DNA of 64,000 nt from Candidatus Woesearchaeota archaeon (GCA_023898345.1 CP060218.1:186001-250000); one strand, 5' to 3'. Positions 52,420-62,126 are shown, counted from the stretch's first letter. Notes: generated by a model from the letters alone, not told the origin. Numbers and translations: made by a program.

Positions 52420-54282
52420 ATGTGTGGAATTGCAGGATATTCTTTACAAGCTGATGTATTACCCAATAAAAAAAGATTAGAGAATGCACTTCAGATTATG
52501 AAACATCGAGGTCCAGATTCTTCAAAGTGTTGGTACAGTGACGAAGCAGAAGTTGGTCTTGGGCATGTACGTCTTTCTATTGTTGATCCTAATGCTCGTT
52601 CTAATCAACCTTTTTTTTCTGAGGATAAACGTTATACGCTTATTTTTAATGGGGAAATTTACAATTATCTTGAGCTTCGAGAAGAATTGGAAAAAAAATA
52701 TCAGTTGCATTTTAGTACTAGTTCTGACACGGAGGTTCTCTTGAAGTCATATATGGTTTTTGGTAAAAAATGTCTTTCGCGTTTTCAGGGCATGTTTGCT
52801 TTTGCTTTGTATGATGCTAGGGAGGGGGAGCTTTTTCTGGCGCGTGATTTTGTTGGACAAAAACCTTTGGTCTATTCTCTTTATGGGGGAAATTTTTACT
52901 TTGCTTCTGAAATTCCTGCTCTTTTTGCTTTGGCTGATATTCCTAAAAGTATTGACAAAGGTGTTTTGCAGTTTTATCTTTTAGATCAGTTTTTTCATAT
53001 TCCTTCTCCTTTGTGTATTTTTGAAAATATTTCTAAGTTAGCTCCTGCTTCGTTTATGCGAGTGAAAAATGGAAAGATTGTTGAGAAGAAACGTTATGCT
53101 CTTCTTGAAAAGAAAAAAGTAAAAAAAAAGGTTAGTGAAGATGCTTTTTTGTACAAAAAACTTGAGGATCTTAAGCCTAAAGATGTTCCGTATGCTTCTT
53201 TTCTTTCTGGTGGTGTTGATTCAAGTTTTATTTGTAATGGTCTGCGTTTTCATCATGGTGGTCCAATTGATGTGTACACTCTTTGTGCAGCTTCGGAAAG
53301 CAGGGATAGTGATTTTCAAAGGTCAAAATTTGTTTCTTCTCGTTTGTCACTTAATCAACACGTCGTCAAAGTTCAGGACTTGCCTGTTCTTTCCTCTGTA
53401 CGCGAAACTGTTGAAGTTTTGGGCGAGCCGTATTTTCATATTACCTCTGTTTTTGCAGATTCTCTTCTGGCTCAGGTAAAGAAAAAACATAGGGTTATTT
53501 TTACAGGGGCTGGTGGGGATGAGATTTATTATGGTTATGATAATCTTTTGTTTCTTCTTGCGGATTGTTTTTTTACTTTCAAAAAAATTGTACCTCGTTT
53601 TCTTCTCAAATCTTTGGATACTCTTACAAAAGGAAAATATGGGGAATTTTTGCTTTCTGAGAGGAAAACGTTCAAAAAATCATATTATCTGCATACTTTT
53701 AGAAAAAATAAAAATCGTTTTTTAGGGTCCTTTCAAGATGAAAAAACTCTTTCTAAAAGTCTTGATGTTCTTGTTGATGACTTTGCTTCTCTTGTGAAAT
53801 GGAAATCGTATATTGATCTTAGTTATCTTTTTGGATTGTTTTATGAGAATTCTCATTCTCTTATTATTCAGTCTGATGCTGTTGGAATGAAAAACTCTAT
53901 TGAGGTCCGAGCTTTATTTCTTGAAAGAGATGTTATTGAGAGGGCTTATTCTTTGCCTTTACATTCAAAACTTTCCTTTTCTCATCTTAGGGAAGGTAAG
54001 AAAATTTTAAGGGATTCTTTATGTAAATATCTTCCACGCTCTTTTGTGTATGCAAAAAAAATTGGTTTTGGTGTGCATTCTCAGTATATTTCTTCTGTTG
54101 AGAAAAGGTATTTGCCTGAAATTCAAGTGGCTTTGAAGAGGTTTGAAAAACGTGAGGTTCTTGAGACTCCTTGTTTGAAACATTTATTTTCTGACTTTAG
54201 AAAACATTTTTCTCTTATTATGAAGCTTTATGCTTTAGAAATTTGGTTTGAGACTTTTATTGATGAAAAAAAAGAGAACTAG
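52420..54282 (+). CDS. asnB: Asparagine synthetase (glutamine-hydrolysing)-like amidotransferase
   Basis: 620 residues from ATG 52420; Met is removed to expose Cys2 of MCGIAGYS, the glutaminase nucleophile. The glutaminase domain has MKHRGPDSSKCW and FNGEIYNYLELR; the synthetase domain has the PP-loop SFLSGGVDSSFIC (about 265-277) and FTGAGGDEIYYGY. In this cluster it may amidate a uronic acid or aminate a sugar carboxyl instead of making asparagine. TATA-like TTTAAATAG at 52391, giving a near-leaderless mRNA. Confidence 0.92.
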   Translation: MCGIAGYSLQADVLPNKKRLENALQIMKHRGPDSSKCWYSDEAEVGLGHVRLSIVDPNARSNQPFFSEDKRYTLIFNGEIYNYLELREELEKKYQLHFSTSSDTEVLLKSYMVFGKKCLSRFQGMFAFALYDAREGELFLARDFVGQKPLVYSLYGGNFYFASEIPALFALADIPKSIDKGVLQFYLLDQFFHIPSPLCIFENISKLAPASFMRVKNGKIVEKKRYALLEKKKVKKKVSEDAFLYKKLEDLKPKDVPYASFLSGGVDSSFICNGLRFHHGGPIDVYTLCAASESRDSDFQRSKFVSSRLSLNQHVVKVQDLPVLSSVRETVEVLGEPYFHITSVFADSLLAQVKKKHRVIFTGAGGDEIYYGYDNLLFLLADCFFTFKKIVPRFLLKSLDTLTKGKYGEFLLSERKTFKKSYYLHTFRKNKNRFLGSFQDEKTLSKSLDVLVDDFASLVKWKSYIDLSYLFGLFYENSHSLIIQSDAVGMKNSIEVRALFLERDVIERAYSLPLHSKLSFSHLREGKKILRDSLCKYLPRSFVYAKKIGFGVHSQYISSVEKRYLPEIQVALKRFEKREVLETPCLKHLFSDFRKHFSLIMKLYALEIWFETFIDEKKEN

Positions 54283-54301
54283 TATTTTAGTGGTGGGCAG
54301 T

Positions 54302-55612
54302 TTATTGCATTTTTTTCAATAGGTAACGAATTGAGAGGTATATGAAATCTACTTTATACCATACTTGTTCAAAACATCGAAAGCTACATTTTTCGAAAAA
54401 AGAAACTTTATTCTGAGATTCAGCAAAGGCAAGTTTTCTAAAATACTCTTTTTGTAGGTCTTTCATTTCTTTTTCGTTTGGGTGGTAAGGAAGTTTTTCG
54501 TAGTAGGCAGGGATATTTTTTATATTCTTTGTTTCAAAAAGTTTTTCCATTATTCTTTTTTCAATTGTTTTGCATGTTAGTTTAATGTCGTATGTTGTTT
54601 TTGTTTTATTATATCCTTCTAGCCCTTTTTGTCGTAGCTCGTTTTTGTTCATTGAAGCAAAAATTCTGCGTACGGAGGAAGGATAGTTTGCATAATATCC
54701 GTTTTTCCCAGCGTCTACTAGTTCCATTTGGGCGTTGTATCGTTTTGGATTGACTGACCCATCTTTTCTGAAAAAATTTTTGTAATCTGTCATGACAGGA
54801 ATTTTGAAACAAAAGCTTTCAGCAATAACATTTCCGAAGCTTTCTCCGATGACGGAGGCTTGCCAGAAGAGGTCAATTGTATTGTAAAATTTGCTAATTG
54901 CTTTTTTTCCGCTTAATTGTTCAATGCAGACTATATTTTCTTTCATTCTTTTTGAAAGAAGAATTTTGATTGCCAAAAGATAATTTTTTGGCATTCCTGC
55001 AAAGAGGAAACCGCAGTTGTATTCCTTTTTTCTGTCCATGATGAAAAGTGTTGCAAGCATCAGAAAGTGCCACTTTGTCGGCTCAGCTCGTGCTAATCTT
55101 CCTACAATAAAGTCTATGTTTTTTCCTTTGAAAAGTTCTTTGAAGTTTTCTTTTTCTTTGGCGGCTTCTTGCCATCCTTCAAAGTCAAGGGGATTGTATG
55201 CTACTCTGGCGTTTTTGAGTTTTTTTCCTTGCAGGGCTTCGATTTTGAGATAGTCGGTTTTACTGATAATCATATTCTCAACCTGTGGATTTGGTAAGTA
55301 AAGGGGAGTAAAATTGACGCAGTTGAAAAATGGACATACTTTTGTAATGTCGGGGACGATGTCGTCTAGGTATGGCGAGCCGAAGCTGTAAAAGAGGTCA
55401 ATGTGAAATGTTTTGAGAAATTCAACAATTTTATCTTTTGGAACGAGGTAGTGATTTTCATTAATTTTTTCCCAGTTTTCTTTTTTTCCTGAGTAGAGGA
55501 GGAAAAGCTCAAAATACTCTTTATTGATATACTTTTCATATATGTCTGTTTTATTTATACCGTAGGTGAGATGTTCTCGACAATACAAAACTAGTCTGAC
55601 TTTTTTCTTCAT
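54302..55612 (-). CDS. GT4-type glycosyltransferase
   Basis: 436 residues with the GT-B layout: an N-terminal acceptor domain, then FIVGRLARAEPTKWHF, and the donor-binding GESFGNVIAESF (E-x7-E, about 265-276), as in group 1/GT4 retaining transferases. No membrane helix. It transfers a sugar from a nucleotide- or lipid-linked donor to the growing glycan. It is the only minus-strand gene of the cluster; it converges with asnB and diverges from the flippase gene. Confidence 0.85.
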   Translation of the reverse strand: MKKKVRLVLYCREHLTYGINKTDIYEKYINKEYFELFLLYSGKKENWEKINENHYLVPKDKIVEFLKTFHIDLFYSFGSPYLDDIVPDITKVCPFFNCVNFTPLYLPNPQVENMIISKTDYLKIEALQGKKLKNARVAYNPLDFEGWQEAAKEKENFKELFKGKNIDFIVGRLARAEPTKWHFLMLATLFIMDRKKEYNCGFLFAGMPKNYLLAIKILLSKRMKENIVCIEQLSGKKAISKFYNTIDLFWQASVIGESFGNVIAESFCFKIPVMTDYKNFFRKDGSVNPKRYNAQMELVDAGKNGYYANYPSSVRRIFASMNKNELRQKGLEGYNKTKTTYDIKLTCKTIEKRIMEKLFETKNIKNIPAYYEKLPYHPNEKEMKDLQKEYFRKLAFAESQNKVSFFEKCSFRCFEQVWYKVDFIYLSIRYLLKKMQ

Positions 55613-55707
55613 TTATTTTATCTATGAAAGAACTTTTATAAAATTTGCTTGTTCAGAAACTGTTTTTCTTGACAAATCTTTTTAAATGTGTTTCTATAAA
55701 GAATTTT

Positions 55708-57225
55708 ATGTCTTTTAAGAAATCTGCGTATATTTTTTCTTTACTTAATTTGCTTGTTCTTCCTTTTGGTTTTGTCATAAGGATTTTTTACTCTCAGACA
55801 TTGACTATAGATGATTTTGGTTTTTTATATGCAGTTATTGCTTTTTTTTCTTTTATTACTATTTTCACAAAGCTTGGACTTGAGCAAAGTCTTCTTTATT
55901 TTTTTCCAAAATATATTAGCAAAAATGATAAACTTTCTCAGAAAAATTCTTTTTATAGTGTCTTTCTTTTAGTTTTTGCTGTTAATCTTTTGTTGGCTAT
56001 TCTTTTGTATTTTTTTTCTTCTTTTCTTGAGGTTCACTATTTTAGATATGATGGAGCTACTTTTTTTATCTCTGTATTCTTTCTGTATTTTTTTCTTAAT
56101 GATTTTATTACTCTTGTTACTAGTGTTTTTCTTTCTTATAATAAGATATTTCTTTCTCAGATTTTTTATGCTCTGCGGTTGCTTTTTACGTTTTTATTTT
56201 CTCTTTTCTTTTTTTTAGGGGGATTTGAACCTTTGCCTGAATACTATGCTTTTAGTTGGACTTTTTCTTTTCTTCTTTTTGGACTTCTCAATTTTGGTAT
56301 TTTCTTTAAGATGTTTCCTTTCTTTCTTGAGAAACCAACTTTTTCTTTTTCTTTACTAAAGGAATTTTTGCATTATGGTTTTTTTGGTCTTTTTACTGGT
56401 GCTGGTACGATGATTATTGCTCAGATTGATCTTTTACTTCTTACGGGTTTTTTTTCAGTCTCTGATGTTGGTTTGTACAGTAATGCTGTTTCGGTTATTA
56501 GTATTTTTTTTCTTCTTCTTTCTCCCCTTTCTTTACTTTTTCTTCCTCTTTTCTCTCGTTACAAAGAGGAGGGGAATTATGAACTTATGAAAACTCTCAT
56601 GCATCTTTTGTATGTTATTGGTTTTTATCTTCTTCTTCCTTTTTCTTTGCTTTTTTATCTTTATTCTGATACACTCTTAATGCTTGTCTTTTCAGCTCCC
56701 TTTGTTGCAGCAGCACCGTATCTGAAACTCTTTGCTCTTTTTAGTATCTTTCGGGTTTTGTATGAATATAATGTTAATATTATGAAGGGTCTTGGTCTTA
56801 TTAGGGAAACTTCTGTTATTATTACTGGTGTTGCCTTGGCTAATTTCTTTTTTGATCTGTTGGCACTTCAGTTCTTTGGAATTTTAGGGATTGCTTTGGT
56901 TACTGGTCTTTGTTGGCTTGCTCTTTTCTTTTTGACTTTTGTTTCGTTGTACAAACGAATTGCTTTTAATATTAAGTTTTTTTCATTTTTTCTTACTTGT
57001 TTTCTTGCATATGTTTTTCTTCTTTTTGTTGATTTTCTCAAGCTGATTGTAAGAACTGGATTTTATCTTTTGGATATTCTTTTTATTTTTTTCATTGCCT
57101 TTTTCTTTTACTTACTTGCAGGCTACTTTCTCAAAATTTATACTTTCAAACAATTATCGCTTCTCGTTCCAGATCCTTTTCTGAAGACTTATCAGCGGCT
57201 TTGTGCTTTTTTCAGGTTAAAATAA
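55708..57225 (+). CDS. Polysaccharide flippase (Wzx/MOP superfamily)
   Basis: 505 residues from ATG 55708 with about 12-14 hydrophobic helices. The start SAYIFSLLNLLVLPFGFVIRIFYSQTLTIDDFGFLYAV is the usual RfbX/MatE entry, and SVSDVGLYSNAVSVISIFFLL is the typical central motif. It moves lipid-linked glycans across the cytoplasmic membrane and closes the glycan cluster. TATA-like TTTAAATG near 55681. The N-terminal extension to 55645 is rejected. Confidence 0.92.
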   Translation: MSFKKSAYIFSLLNLLVLPFGFVIRIFYSQTLTIDDFGFLYAVIAFFSFITIFTKLGLEQSLLYFFPKYISKNDKLSQKNSFYSVFLLVFAVNLLLAILLYFFSSFLEVHYFRYDGATFFISVFFLYFFLNDFITLVTSVFLSYNKIFLSQIFYALRLLFTFLFSLFFFLGGFEPLPEYYAFSWTFSFLLFGLLNFGIFFKMFPFFLEKPTFSFSLLKEFLHYGFFGLFTGAGTMIIAQIDLLLLTGFFSVSDVGLYSNAVSVISIFFLLLSPLSLLFLPLFSRYKEEGNYELMKTLMHLLYVIGFYLLLPFSLLFYLYSDTLLMLVFSAPFVAAAPYLKLFALFSIFRVLYEYNVNIMKGLGLIRETSVIITGVALANFFFDLLALQFFGILGIALVTGLCWLALFFLTFVSLYKRIAFNIKFFSFFLTCFLAYVFLLFVDFLKLIVRTGFYLLDILFIFFIAFFFYLLAGYFLKIYTFKQLSLLVPDPFLKTYQRLCAFFRLK

Positions 57226-57242
57226 TCTTGTGTGGAGAGAGA

Positions 57243-57250
57243 TTTATAAA
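57243..57250 (+). promoter_or_regulatory. TATA box of tRNA-Leu
   Basis: TTTATAAA 26 bases upstream of the tRNA-Leu 5' end, in the position expected for archaeal TBP-driven initiation at or just before the tRNA. The following trm1 gene starts 20 bases after the tRNA, so both may be on one transcript. Confidence 0.6.
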
Positions 57251-57275
57251 GGGAACACTTTTCCCTTTTTTCTAT

Positions 57276-57361
57276 GTGAGGGTTGCCAAGTCTGGTCAAC
57301 GGCGCAGGACTTAAGATCCTGTCACTCAACGTGTTCGTGGGTTCGAATCCCATCCCTCACA
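57276..57361 (+). tRNA. tRNA-Leu (anticodon TAA)
   Basis: 86 bases with the long variable arm of a class II tRNA. Acceptor GTGAGGG/CCCTCAC, discriminator A; anticodon stem CAGGA/TCCTG with loop CTTAAGA, giving TAA; T arm GTGGG-TTCGAAT-CCCAT. CCA is not encoded. Confidence 0.96.
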
Positions 57362-57381
57362 CTTGTTATTTTTGAAGAATA

Positions 57382-58479
57382 ATGTCGGAAAAAGTTTGTG
57401 TGGAGGAGGGGATTTTTTTAGCAGCATATAGTTCAGAAATCTCAAAAGAGATGGGAGTTTTTTATAACCCTGAAATGAAGCTTAACCGTGATATCTCACT
57501 TCTTCTTCTCAAAAATTATTTTTCAAAAAAAATTTCTTATTGTGATCCTTTATGTGCTTCGGGAATAAGAGAGCTTCGTTTTCTTAAAGTTATTCCTGAA
57601 ACATTTGCTTCTATTGTTGCTGGGGATATATCGCCATCTTCTCTTGCTGATTTTCGTTTGCATCTTAAAAAAAATAATTTGGTTTCAGAAAAACTGCAAA
57701 TCATAGAAGGAAATGCGCTTTCAACTCTTGCAAAATATTATTATGATTGTATAGAACTTGATCCTTTTGGTTCTCCTGTTCCTTTTTTGGATTTGGCAAT
57801 ACAAAGAGTAAAGCATAATGGGGTTCTTTCTTTGACGGCTACGGACACGGCAGCGTTGTGTGGAGCAAAGCCAAAGGTTGGGCTTCGACGCTATGGGATA
57901 AAAATGGGAAGGGTATATTTTGAAGAGGAGTTTGGTGTACGTAATCTTGCAGCTGCTGCAATTTCTCAGGGTGCAAAACATGATTGTGCTCTTGTTCCTC
58001 TTTTAGCTTATTCGTATAAACATTATTACAGAATTTTTTTTAAAGTTCTTAGAAATAAAAATGAGGTTCACAAATGTCTTTCAACTCTGAAGTATTTTTT
58101 GTACGATGAAAAAACTCAGGAATGTATGATAAGTGATGTGGAACTGGAACATTCTTATGGTAAAACTTTTGTTGGTGAGTTAAATAATAGGGAGCTTTTA
58201 GGAAAAATGCTTGGTTCTTTGGACTTGCTTGCTGATTCTCGCTTAACAGAAAAACTTTTGTTGGCACTTAGGGAGGAGGAAGCTGTTTTTGGTTATGTGA
58301 ATTATCATAAGCTTCAGAAAGCGTTTACGTTTAGTAGTTCTATGAAAGCCGATGAACTTGTTGAAGGGCTTCGTCATTTGGGCTATGGAGCTTCAAGGGT
58401 TCACGACAATCCTTTGGGCATCAAGACGACAGCTCCGTCGACGCTGCTTTGCAGGGTATTGAAGGAGAAAGAAGCTTAG
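57382..58479 (+). CDS. trm1: tRNA (guanine26-N2) dimethyltransferase Trm1
   Basis: 365 residues. The order EEGIFLAAYSSEISKEMGVFYNPEMKLNRDISL, CDPLCASGIRELRFL (SAM motif, about 53-67), LDPFGSPVPFLDLAI (catalytic, about 131-145), LTATDTAALCGAKPKVGLRRYG matches archaeal Trm1. It makes m2,2G at position 26 of tRNAs. It starts 20 bases downstream of tRNA-Leu, and its stop overlaps the convergent gene by four bases. Confidence 0.95.
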   Translation: MSEKVCVEEGIFLAAYSSEISKEMGVFYNPEMKLNRDISLLLLKNYFSKKISYCDPLCASGIRELRFLKVIPETFASIVAGDISPSSLADFRLHLKKNNLVSEKLQIIEGNALSTLAKYYYDCIELDPFGSPVPFLDLAIQRVKHNGVLSLTATDTAALCGAKPKVGLRRYGIKMGRVYFEEEFGVRNLAAAAISQGAKHDCALVPLLAYSYKHYYRIFFKVLRNKNEVHKCLSTLKYFLYDEKTQECMISDVELEHSYGKTFVGELNNRELLGKMLGSLDLLADSRLTEKLLLALREEEAVFGYVNYHKLQKAFTFSSSMKADELVEGLRHLGYGASRVHDNPLGIKTTAPSTLLCRVLKEKEA

Positions 58480-58928
58480 TTCTGAGACAGCTTTGTAATT
58501 GTCGGGGGCGCTACTTGAATACAATTTTCACCTTGCTTTTGTGGGCAGGGTTGTCCTCCATAAAGTTTAACTTCAATAGTATCTCCCATTCCTATTTCAG
58601 GACGGGGATTTTGAGTGAGTTTGATAGTTAGAGGTAAGGGTTCTTTTCTGTTGTATGTACGTGTTCCATGAAAATTTGTTTTATAGTGGTCTTCCGTTAC
58701 GTTTACGCCATATTCTCTTTGATTATCGGATACTCTAGTAATGGTTCCTTCTATCCTGTAAGATCTATAGTCTGGGTTTGTAAGGAGCTTGTATCCACCG
58801 TAGACAAGAGCGGAAGCTAATCCAACAACAAGAACCAGAGGTATACCGTCGATAGGACTTAGATCAAAGCCTCCCATTTTTTCTTCTAGTTTTTCTCTTA
58901 ATGTCATTTTTCTTACAGGAGAATACAT
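58476..58928 (-). CDS. Single-pass membrane protein of unknown function
   Basis: 150 residues from ATG 58928 (MYSPVRKMTLRE). One membrane helix (GIPLVLVVGLASALVYGGYKLL, about 28-49) is followed by an exported beta-rich domain of about 95 residues (YRIEGTITRVSDNQREYGVNV, IGMGDTIEVKLYGGQPC) with two cysteines. No family recognised. The longer frame to 59030 has no promoter support. Confidence 0.62.
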   Translation of the reverse strand: MYSPVRKMTLREKLEEKMGGFDLSPIDGIPLVLVVGLASALVYGGYKLLTNPDYRSYRIEGTITRVSDNQREYGVNVTEDHYKTNFHGTRTYNRKEPLPLTIKLTQNPRPEIGMGDTIEVKLYGGQPCPQKQGENCIQVAPPTITKLSQN

Positions 58929-59106
58929 TTTTTCTTTTAAATCTGTGCTAGGTTTCTGAAGAAAGTTTTGGAAGGGAACACAAAAATAGAGAGCTACGAA
59001 GAACCTACATAATTTATGAGATGAGAGCAACGAGTCCTCAAATTTTGGGGTTTTACGAGTTTATCTTTTGAGAAGATCAAAAATCAAATCAGAATTTTGG
59101 GTTTTT

Positions 59107-59141
59107 CGAAATTCTCAATACTAAAAAAACTTTGAATTTCG
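59107..59141. repeat. Short inverted repeat downstream of the TrmI gene
   Basis: CGAAATTC (59107-59114) and GAATTTCG (59134-59141) pair perfectly with a 19-base loop, just past the stop of the minus-strand TrmI gene. Possible transcript 3'-end hairpin. Confidence 0.45.
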
Positions 59142-59154
59142 TAGGAAATTTTTC

Positions 59155-59892
59155 TCAGAGCACGCGTACAAAGACAAGGAATGCTGTGTGGTCTGTTTCT
59201 TTTTGGTGCTCGGGATGTGCTATGTTTCCACTTACTTTCCATTTACGAAAGATAATTTCGCTCACTTCTTCTGCTAAATACTGTTCTGTATCTTTGCAGT
59301 AATTGACAAGTTCAGAGACTTGGGTCATGCTTGGAAGGTAGCAAACAACATAATGTCCAGAGTTTACACTTTTACTAAGGTTTTTTTCGAGAATTCTGAC
59401 AGGTTCGGGGAGGTCTAAGAAAAGAAGATCTATGTCTTTTTCCTCTTCAATTTTCTCTGCGATATCCCCTAGGATAAGATTTACATTTTTATCAGTACAA
59501 AATGAGTTTAGGTTTGTTTGTACGATTTTTACGTGGTCTTCACGGATTTCATAGCTCTGAACTTCTTTTGCAATTTTAGAGAAGAACAAAGTTGCAGCGC
59601 CACTTCCAGCTCCTGCTTCGACGACTTTGCTGTGCTTTGAGAGGCCTGTACGTGCTGCAATGTACCCTAAGTCTTTTGGTGTTAGGATTTGTGGTCCTCT
59701 TTTCATTTTGAGCTCTTTGTCCTTGTCATTTGCGTCACAAACAGCAAATCTCTTCCCGAGGTGGTTTTCAATAATTCCTCTTGGGTGCTCTAGGATTGTT
59801 TTTTCTTCAATTTTTCCTTCTTTTGAATGGAAATCTCCTTCTCCTTTGTAGAGGTAACTTTGGCGGCTTTTAAGACAGGTTAGTACTTTCAT
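59155..59892 (-). CDS. trmI: tRNA (adenine-N1) methyltransferase TrmI family
   Basis: 245 residues. The N-terminal small domain is followed by KRGPQILTPKDLGYIAARTG and the SAM motif VVEAGAGSGAATLFF (about 88-102), an acidic YEIREDH, and LDLPEPV, the catalytic-region signature of TrmI. The enzyme makes m1A at positions 57/58 in the T-loop as a tetramer. Single gene; the promoter lies in the divergent region before 60044. Confidence 0.9.
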   Translation of the reverse strand: MKVLTCLKSRQSYLYKGEGDFHSKEGKIEEKTILEHPRGIIENHLGKRFAVCDANDKDKELKMKRGPQILTPKDLGYIAARTGLSKHSKVVEAGAGSGAATLFFSKIAKEVQSYEIREDHVKIVQTNLNSFCTDKNVNLILGDIAEKIEEEKDIDLLFLDLPEPVRILEKNLSKSVNSGHYVVCYLPSMTQVSELVNYCKDTEQYLAEEVSEIIFRKWKVSGNIAHPEHQKETDHTAFLVFVRVL

Positions 59893-59982
59893 AGGCTTTT
59901 CTTTTAAACGTGAATGCTTTCTCTTTTTTATATATTCAGGTGTGTTTATTAGTCACTGGAGAATTACAACCTGCGCGAAAAA

Positions 59983-59992
59983 TTTATAAATA
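59983..59992 (+). promoter_or_regulatory. Strong TATA box of the S-layer-like gene
   Basis: TTTATAAATA preceded by the purine-rich GCGAAAAA, which resembles a BRE. Transcription should start near 60015, giving about 30 bases of leader before the ATG at 60044. One of the best core promoters in the window. Confidence 0.6.
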
Positions 59993-60043
59993 TGGAAAAG
60001 ATTTCATAATCACCACTAAAAAATAGTTAGAGTGAACCACAAA

Positions 60044-61594
60044 ATGAAAAGCATTACAAAATTCATGGTATTTGCGCTTCTAGCACTGTTTTCAGCATCA
60101 TTCGCTTTTGCTGATCCCGTAAGTGTTACAGGAGTTCAGGTACAGGAGAACAACGGGGACTATATTGTTCTTGTTTCTCTTCTCAATGAAAATGTTTCCA
60201 CTGGAGACGTTGCAAAGCTCAGCTTTACAGTTGAGGAATTAGGTGTGTCCAAGGACAATGTTCTTGTTATTGTTGATAGCACTAGCCCCCAAGTTGAAAC
60301 ATACAATCTTCGTGATGTAGTTGATTCTTTTGATCTTCTTAAGAAAGGAAATACATACCAGATTACTGTAAGTTCTGACGACGGTACTTCACAGGGCACT
60401 TCTTTCCTCTTTGGTTCTGAAAAGGATACAAATGGTTTGGGAGTTCTTCTTGAGGGAATCGAAATTAATGATAATGAGGTTAGTGATATTGATACACTCC
60501 AGGTAGTTAATGGAGAAACTTTGAACATTGAACTTCGTTTCACAGCTCTTGAAAACTTTGACAACGCTCGTTTTAGAGCTTTCATTGACGGATATGAGCA
60601 TGCTTCTCTTTTCAGTTCAACTCAGATTTTTTCTGCTGTTGAAGGAAAGACTTATGTTAAAACTTTTTCACTTCAGCTTCCTTCTGACATGAGTTCAGAA
60701 AAGGATTACAAACTTCGTATTGAAGGAGCAAATGATCTTTCTGGTCTTACAGCTAAGGACTACACAATCTATGTAGACACACAGCGTGACAGAATTGACA
60801 TTCTTGATCTTGTTATGACTCCAAGTTCTGGAGTTGAACCTGGACAGAATGTTATTGCAAATGTTCGTTTGAAAAACAGAGGACAGCAAGCTCAGGATAG
60901 CATCAAGGTAAGTGTTGAAATTCCTGAATTGAATGTTGAAGAATCAAGTTATGTAAGTAATCTTGCTAAGGATGAGGTTGCAACTTCTGATGATATGCTT
61001 CTTTTCATCCCACAGGACGCTAAGGCAGGTCAGTACGAAGCAACTGTAACTTTGAGTTATGACGACGGTTACACTCGAACAACAGACTCTTTTGTATTTA
61101 CTGTTGTTTCTCCTCGTGCTGTTGATGAACAGAACCTTTTGGTAAGTTTCAAAGATGGAATGACAATTGCAGCTGGAGAAAAAACTAGCTTTGACGTTGT
61201 TGTTGCAAATCCTAATGATGAAAGTAAGCCAATTTCCATTGCTGCTCTTAATGCTGCTTGGGCTGATGTGAGTGTCTCTCCAAGTCTTGCAATGGTAAAG
61301 GGTGGAGACTCTGAAACATTTACAGTAACAATCACTCCTGATGCTGATGTTGAAGGAGAACAGGAACTAACTCTTCTTGTAAAAGAAGGTTCTCAAATTG
61401 CAAGTGAAGTAAAAGTAAAGCTTGTAGTAGAAGAGGGAAAAGTTATGGAAGAAAGTTCTGTTAACTTTGTTAATATTGCTCTTGCAGTTTTGCTTGTGAT
61501 TGCAATTATCATCTTGCTTGTCCTCATTATCACTATTGCAAAGAGGAGAGGAGACGACGAGAAAGAAACTAGCTCCACTGAGGAGTATTATTAA
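60044..61594 (+). CDS. Abundant-looking S-layer-type membrane protein
   Basis: 516 residues from ATG 60044; a GTG at 60032 in the same frame is rejected. A signal peptide (KSITKFMVFALLALFSASFAFADP) is followed by about 430 residues of beta-rich Ig-like domains (COG1361-like segments such as SGVEPGQNVIANVRLKNRG and VVVANPNDESKPI), one C-terminal membrane helix (NIALAVLLVIAIIILLVLII) and a short acidic tail. Few sequons, unlike the giant protein. The gene is richer in G+C and in preferred codons than neighbours, and has a strong promoter; high expression as an envelope protein is inferred. Confidence 0.8.
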   Translation: MKSITKFMVFALLALFSASFAFADPVSVTGVQVQENNGDYIVLVSLLNENVSTGDVAKLSFTVEELGVSKDNVLVIVDSTSPQVETYNLRDVVDSFDLLKKGNTYQITVSSDDGTSQGTSFLFGSEKDTNGLGVLLEGIEINDNEVSDIDTLQVVNGETLNIELRFTALENFDNARFRAFIDGYEHASLFSSTQIFSAVEGKTYVKTFSLQLPSDMSSEKDYKLRIEGANDLSGLTAKDYTIYVDTQRDRIDILDLVMTPSSGVEPGQNVIANVRLKNRGQQAQDSIKVSVEIPELNVEESSYVSNLAKDEVATSDDMLLFIPQDAKAGQYEATVTLSYDDGYTRTTDSFVFTVVSPRAVDEQNLLVSFKDGMTIAAGEKTSFDVVVANPNDESKPISIAALNAAWADVSVSPSLAMVKGGDSETFTVTITPDADVEGEQELTLLVKEGSQIASEVKVKLVVEEGKVMEESSVNFVNIALAVLLVIAIIILLVLIITIAKRRGDDEKETSSTEEYY

Positions 61595-61715
61595 TCTTTT
61601 TTCTTTTTCTTATTTAGAGTATTTTTACTTTTTGAAACTTTTTTACTTTGTATCTCTTATTGTGTCACTATTTGTAGAAACAAGTTCTTATAAGTTGGAA
61701 GAAATTGAGGGGTTT

Positions 61716-62036
61716 ATGAAAAAAATTCATAAAATTGCATTGGGAATAGGCCTTGGGGTTGCTCTTGCATACTTGTATAAACATAAGGGAAAATTAACTT
61801 GTTCTTTGAATTCTGTGCAAGAGGGCGTCTATGAAACTGACGAAGGAGAGTTTATTGAAGTAACTGACAAAGCGCGTAACAAAAATACGGGAGAGGAGCT
61901 GATTATTTACAAGGAATTAAATCCTGATTTGAGCAGTAAGAAGCGTAGACCTTTGCAAGCTGCTGATAAAAAAGAATTTTTGAAGAAAAAAGAAAGCCTT
62001 CATTACAAAGGAAGTCGCGACGAGTTAGAGAAGTAA
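61716..62036 (+). CDS. Small membrane-anchored protein
   Basis: 106 residues. The ATG at 61716 has a ribosome binding site GAGGGG six bases upstream. The N-terminus is a short hydrophobic anchor (IHKIALGIGLGVALAYLY) followed by a soluble, charged domain with a conserved-looking EGEFIEVTDKARNKNTGEELIIYKEL, a style seen for small beta-barrel domains of unknown role. The C-terminus is highly basic. No family recognised. Confidence 0.65.
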   Translation: MKKIHKIALGIGLGVALAYLYKHKGKLTCSLNSVQEGVYETDEGEFIEVTDKARNKNTGEELIIYKELNPDLSSKKRRPLQAADKKEFLKKKESLHYKGSRDELEK

Positions 62037-62126
62037 AAACTTCAGCAAAAATTTCTGCTAACTTTTATAAAAGAAAGAGACTTCACCCAAGAATTGTTTT
62101 AGGCAGTTTATTTAATTATTAGAAGA

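Noticed and set aside
59041..59111. Imperfect direct repeat AATTTTGGG(G/T)TTTT
   Set aside because: Only two copies, short and A/T-rich; below what I would expect to exceed chance in this composition.
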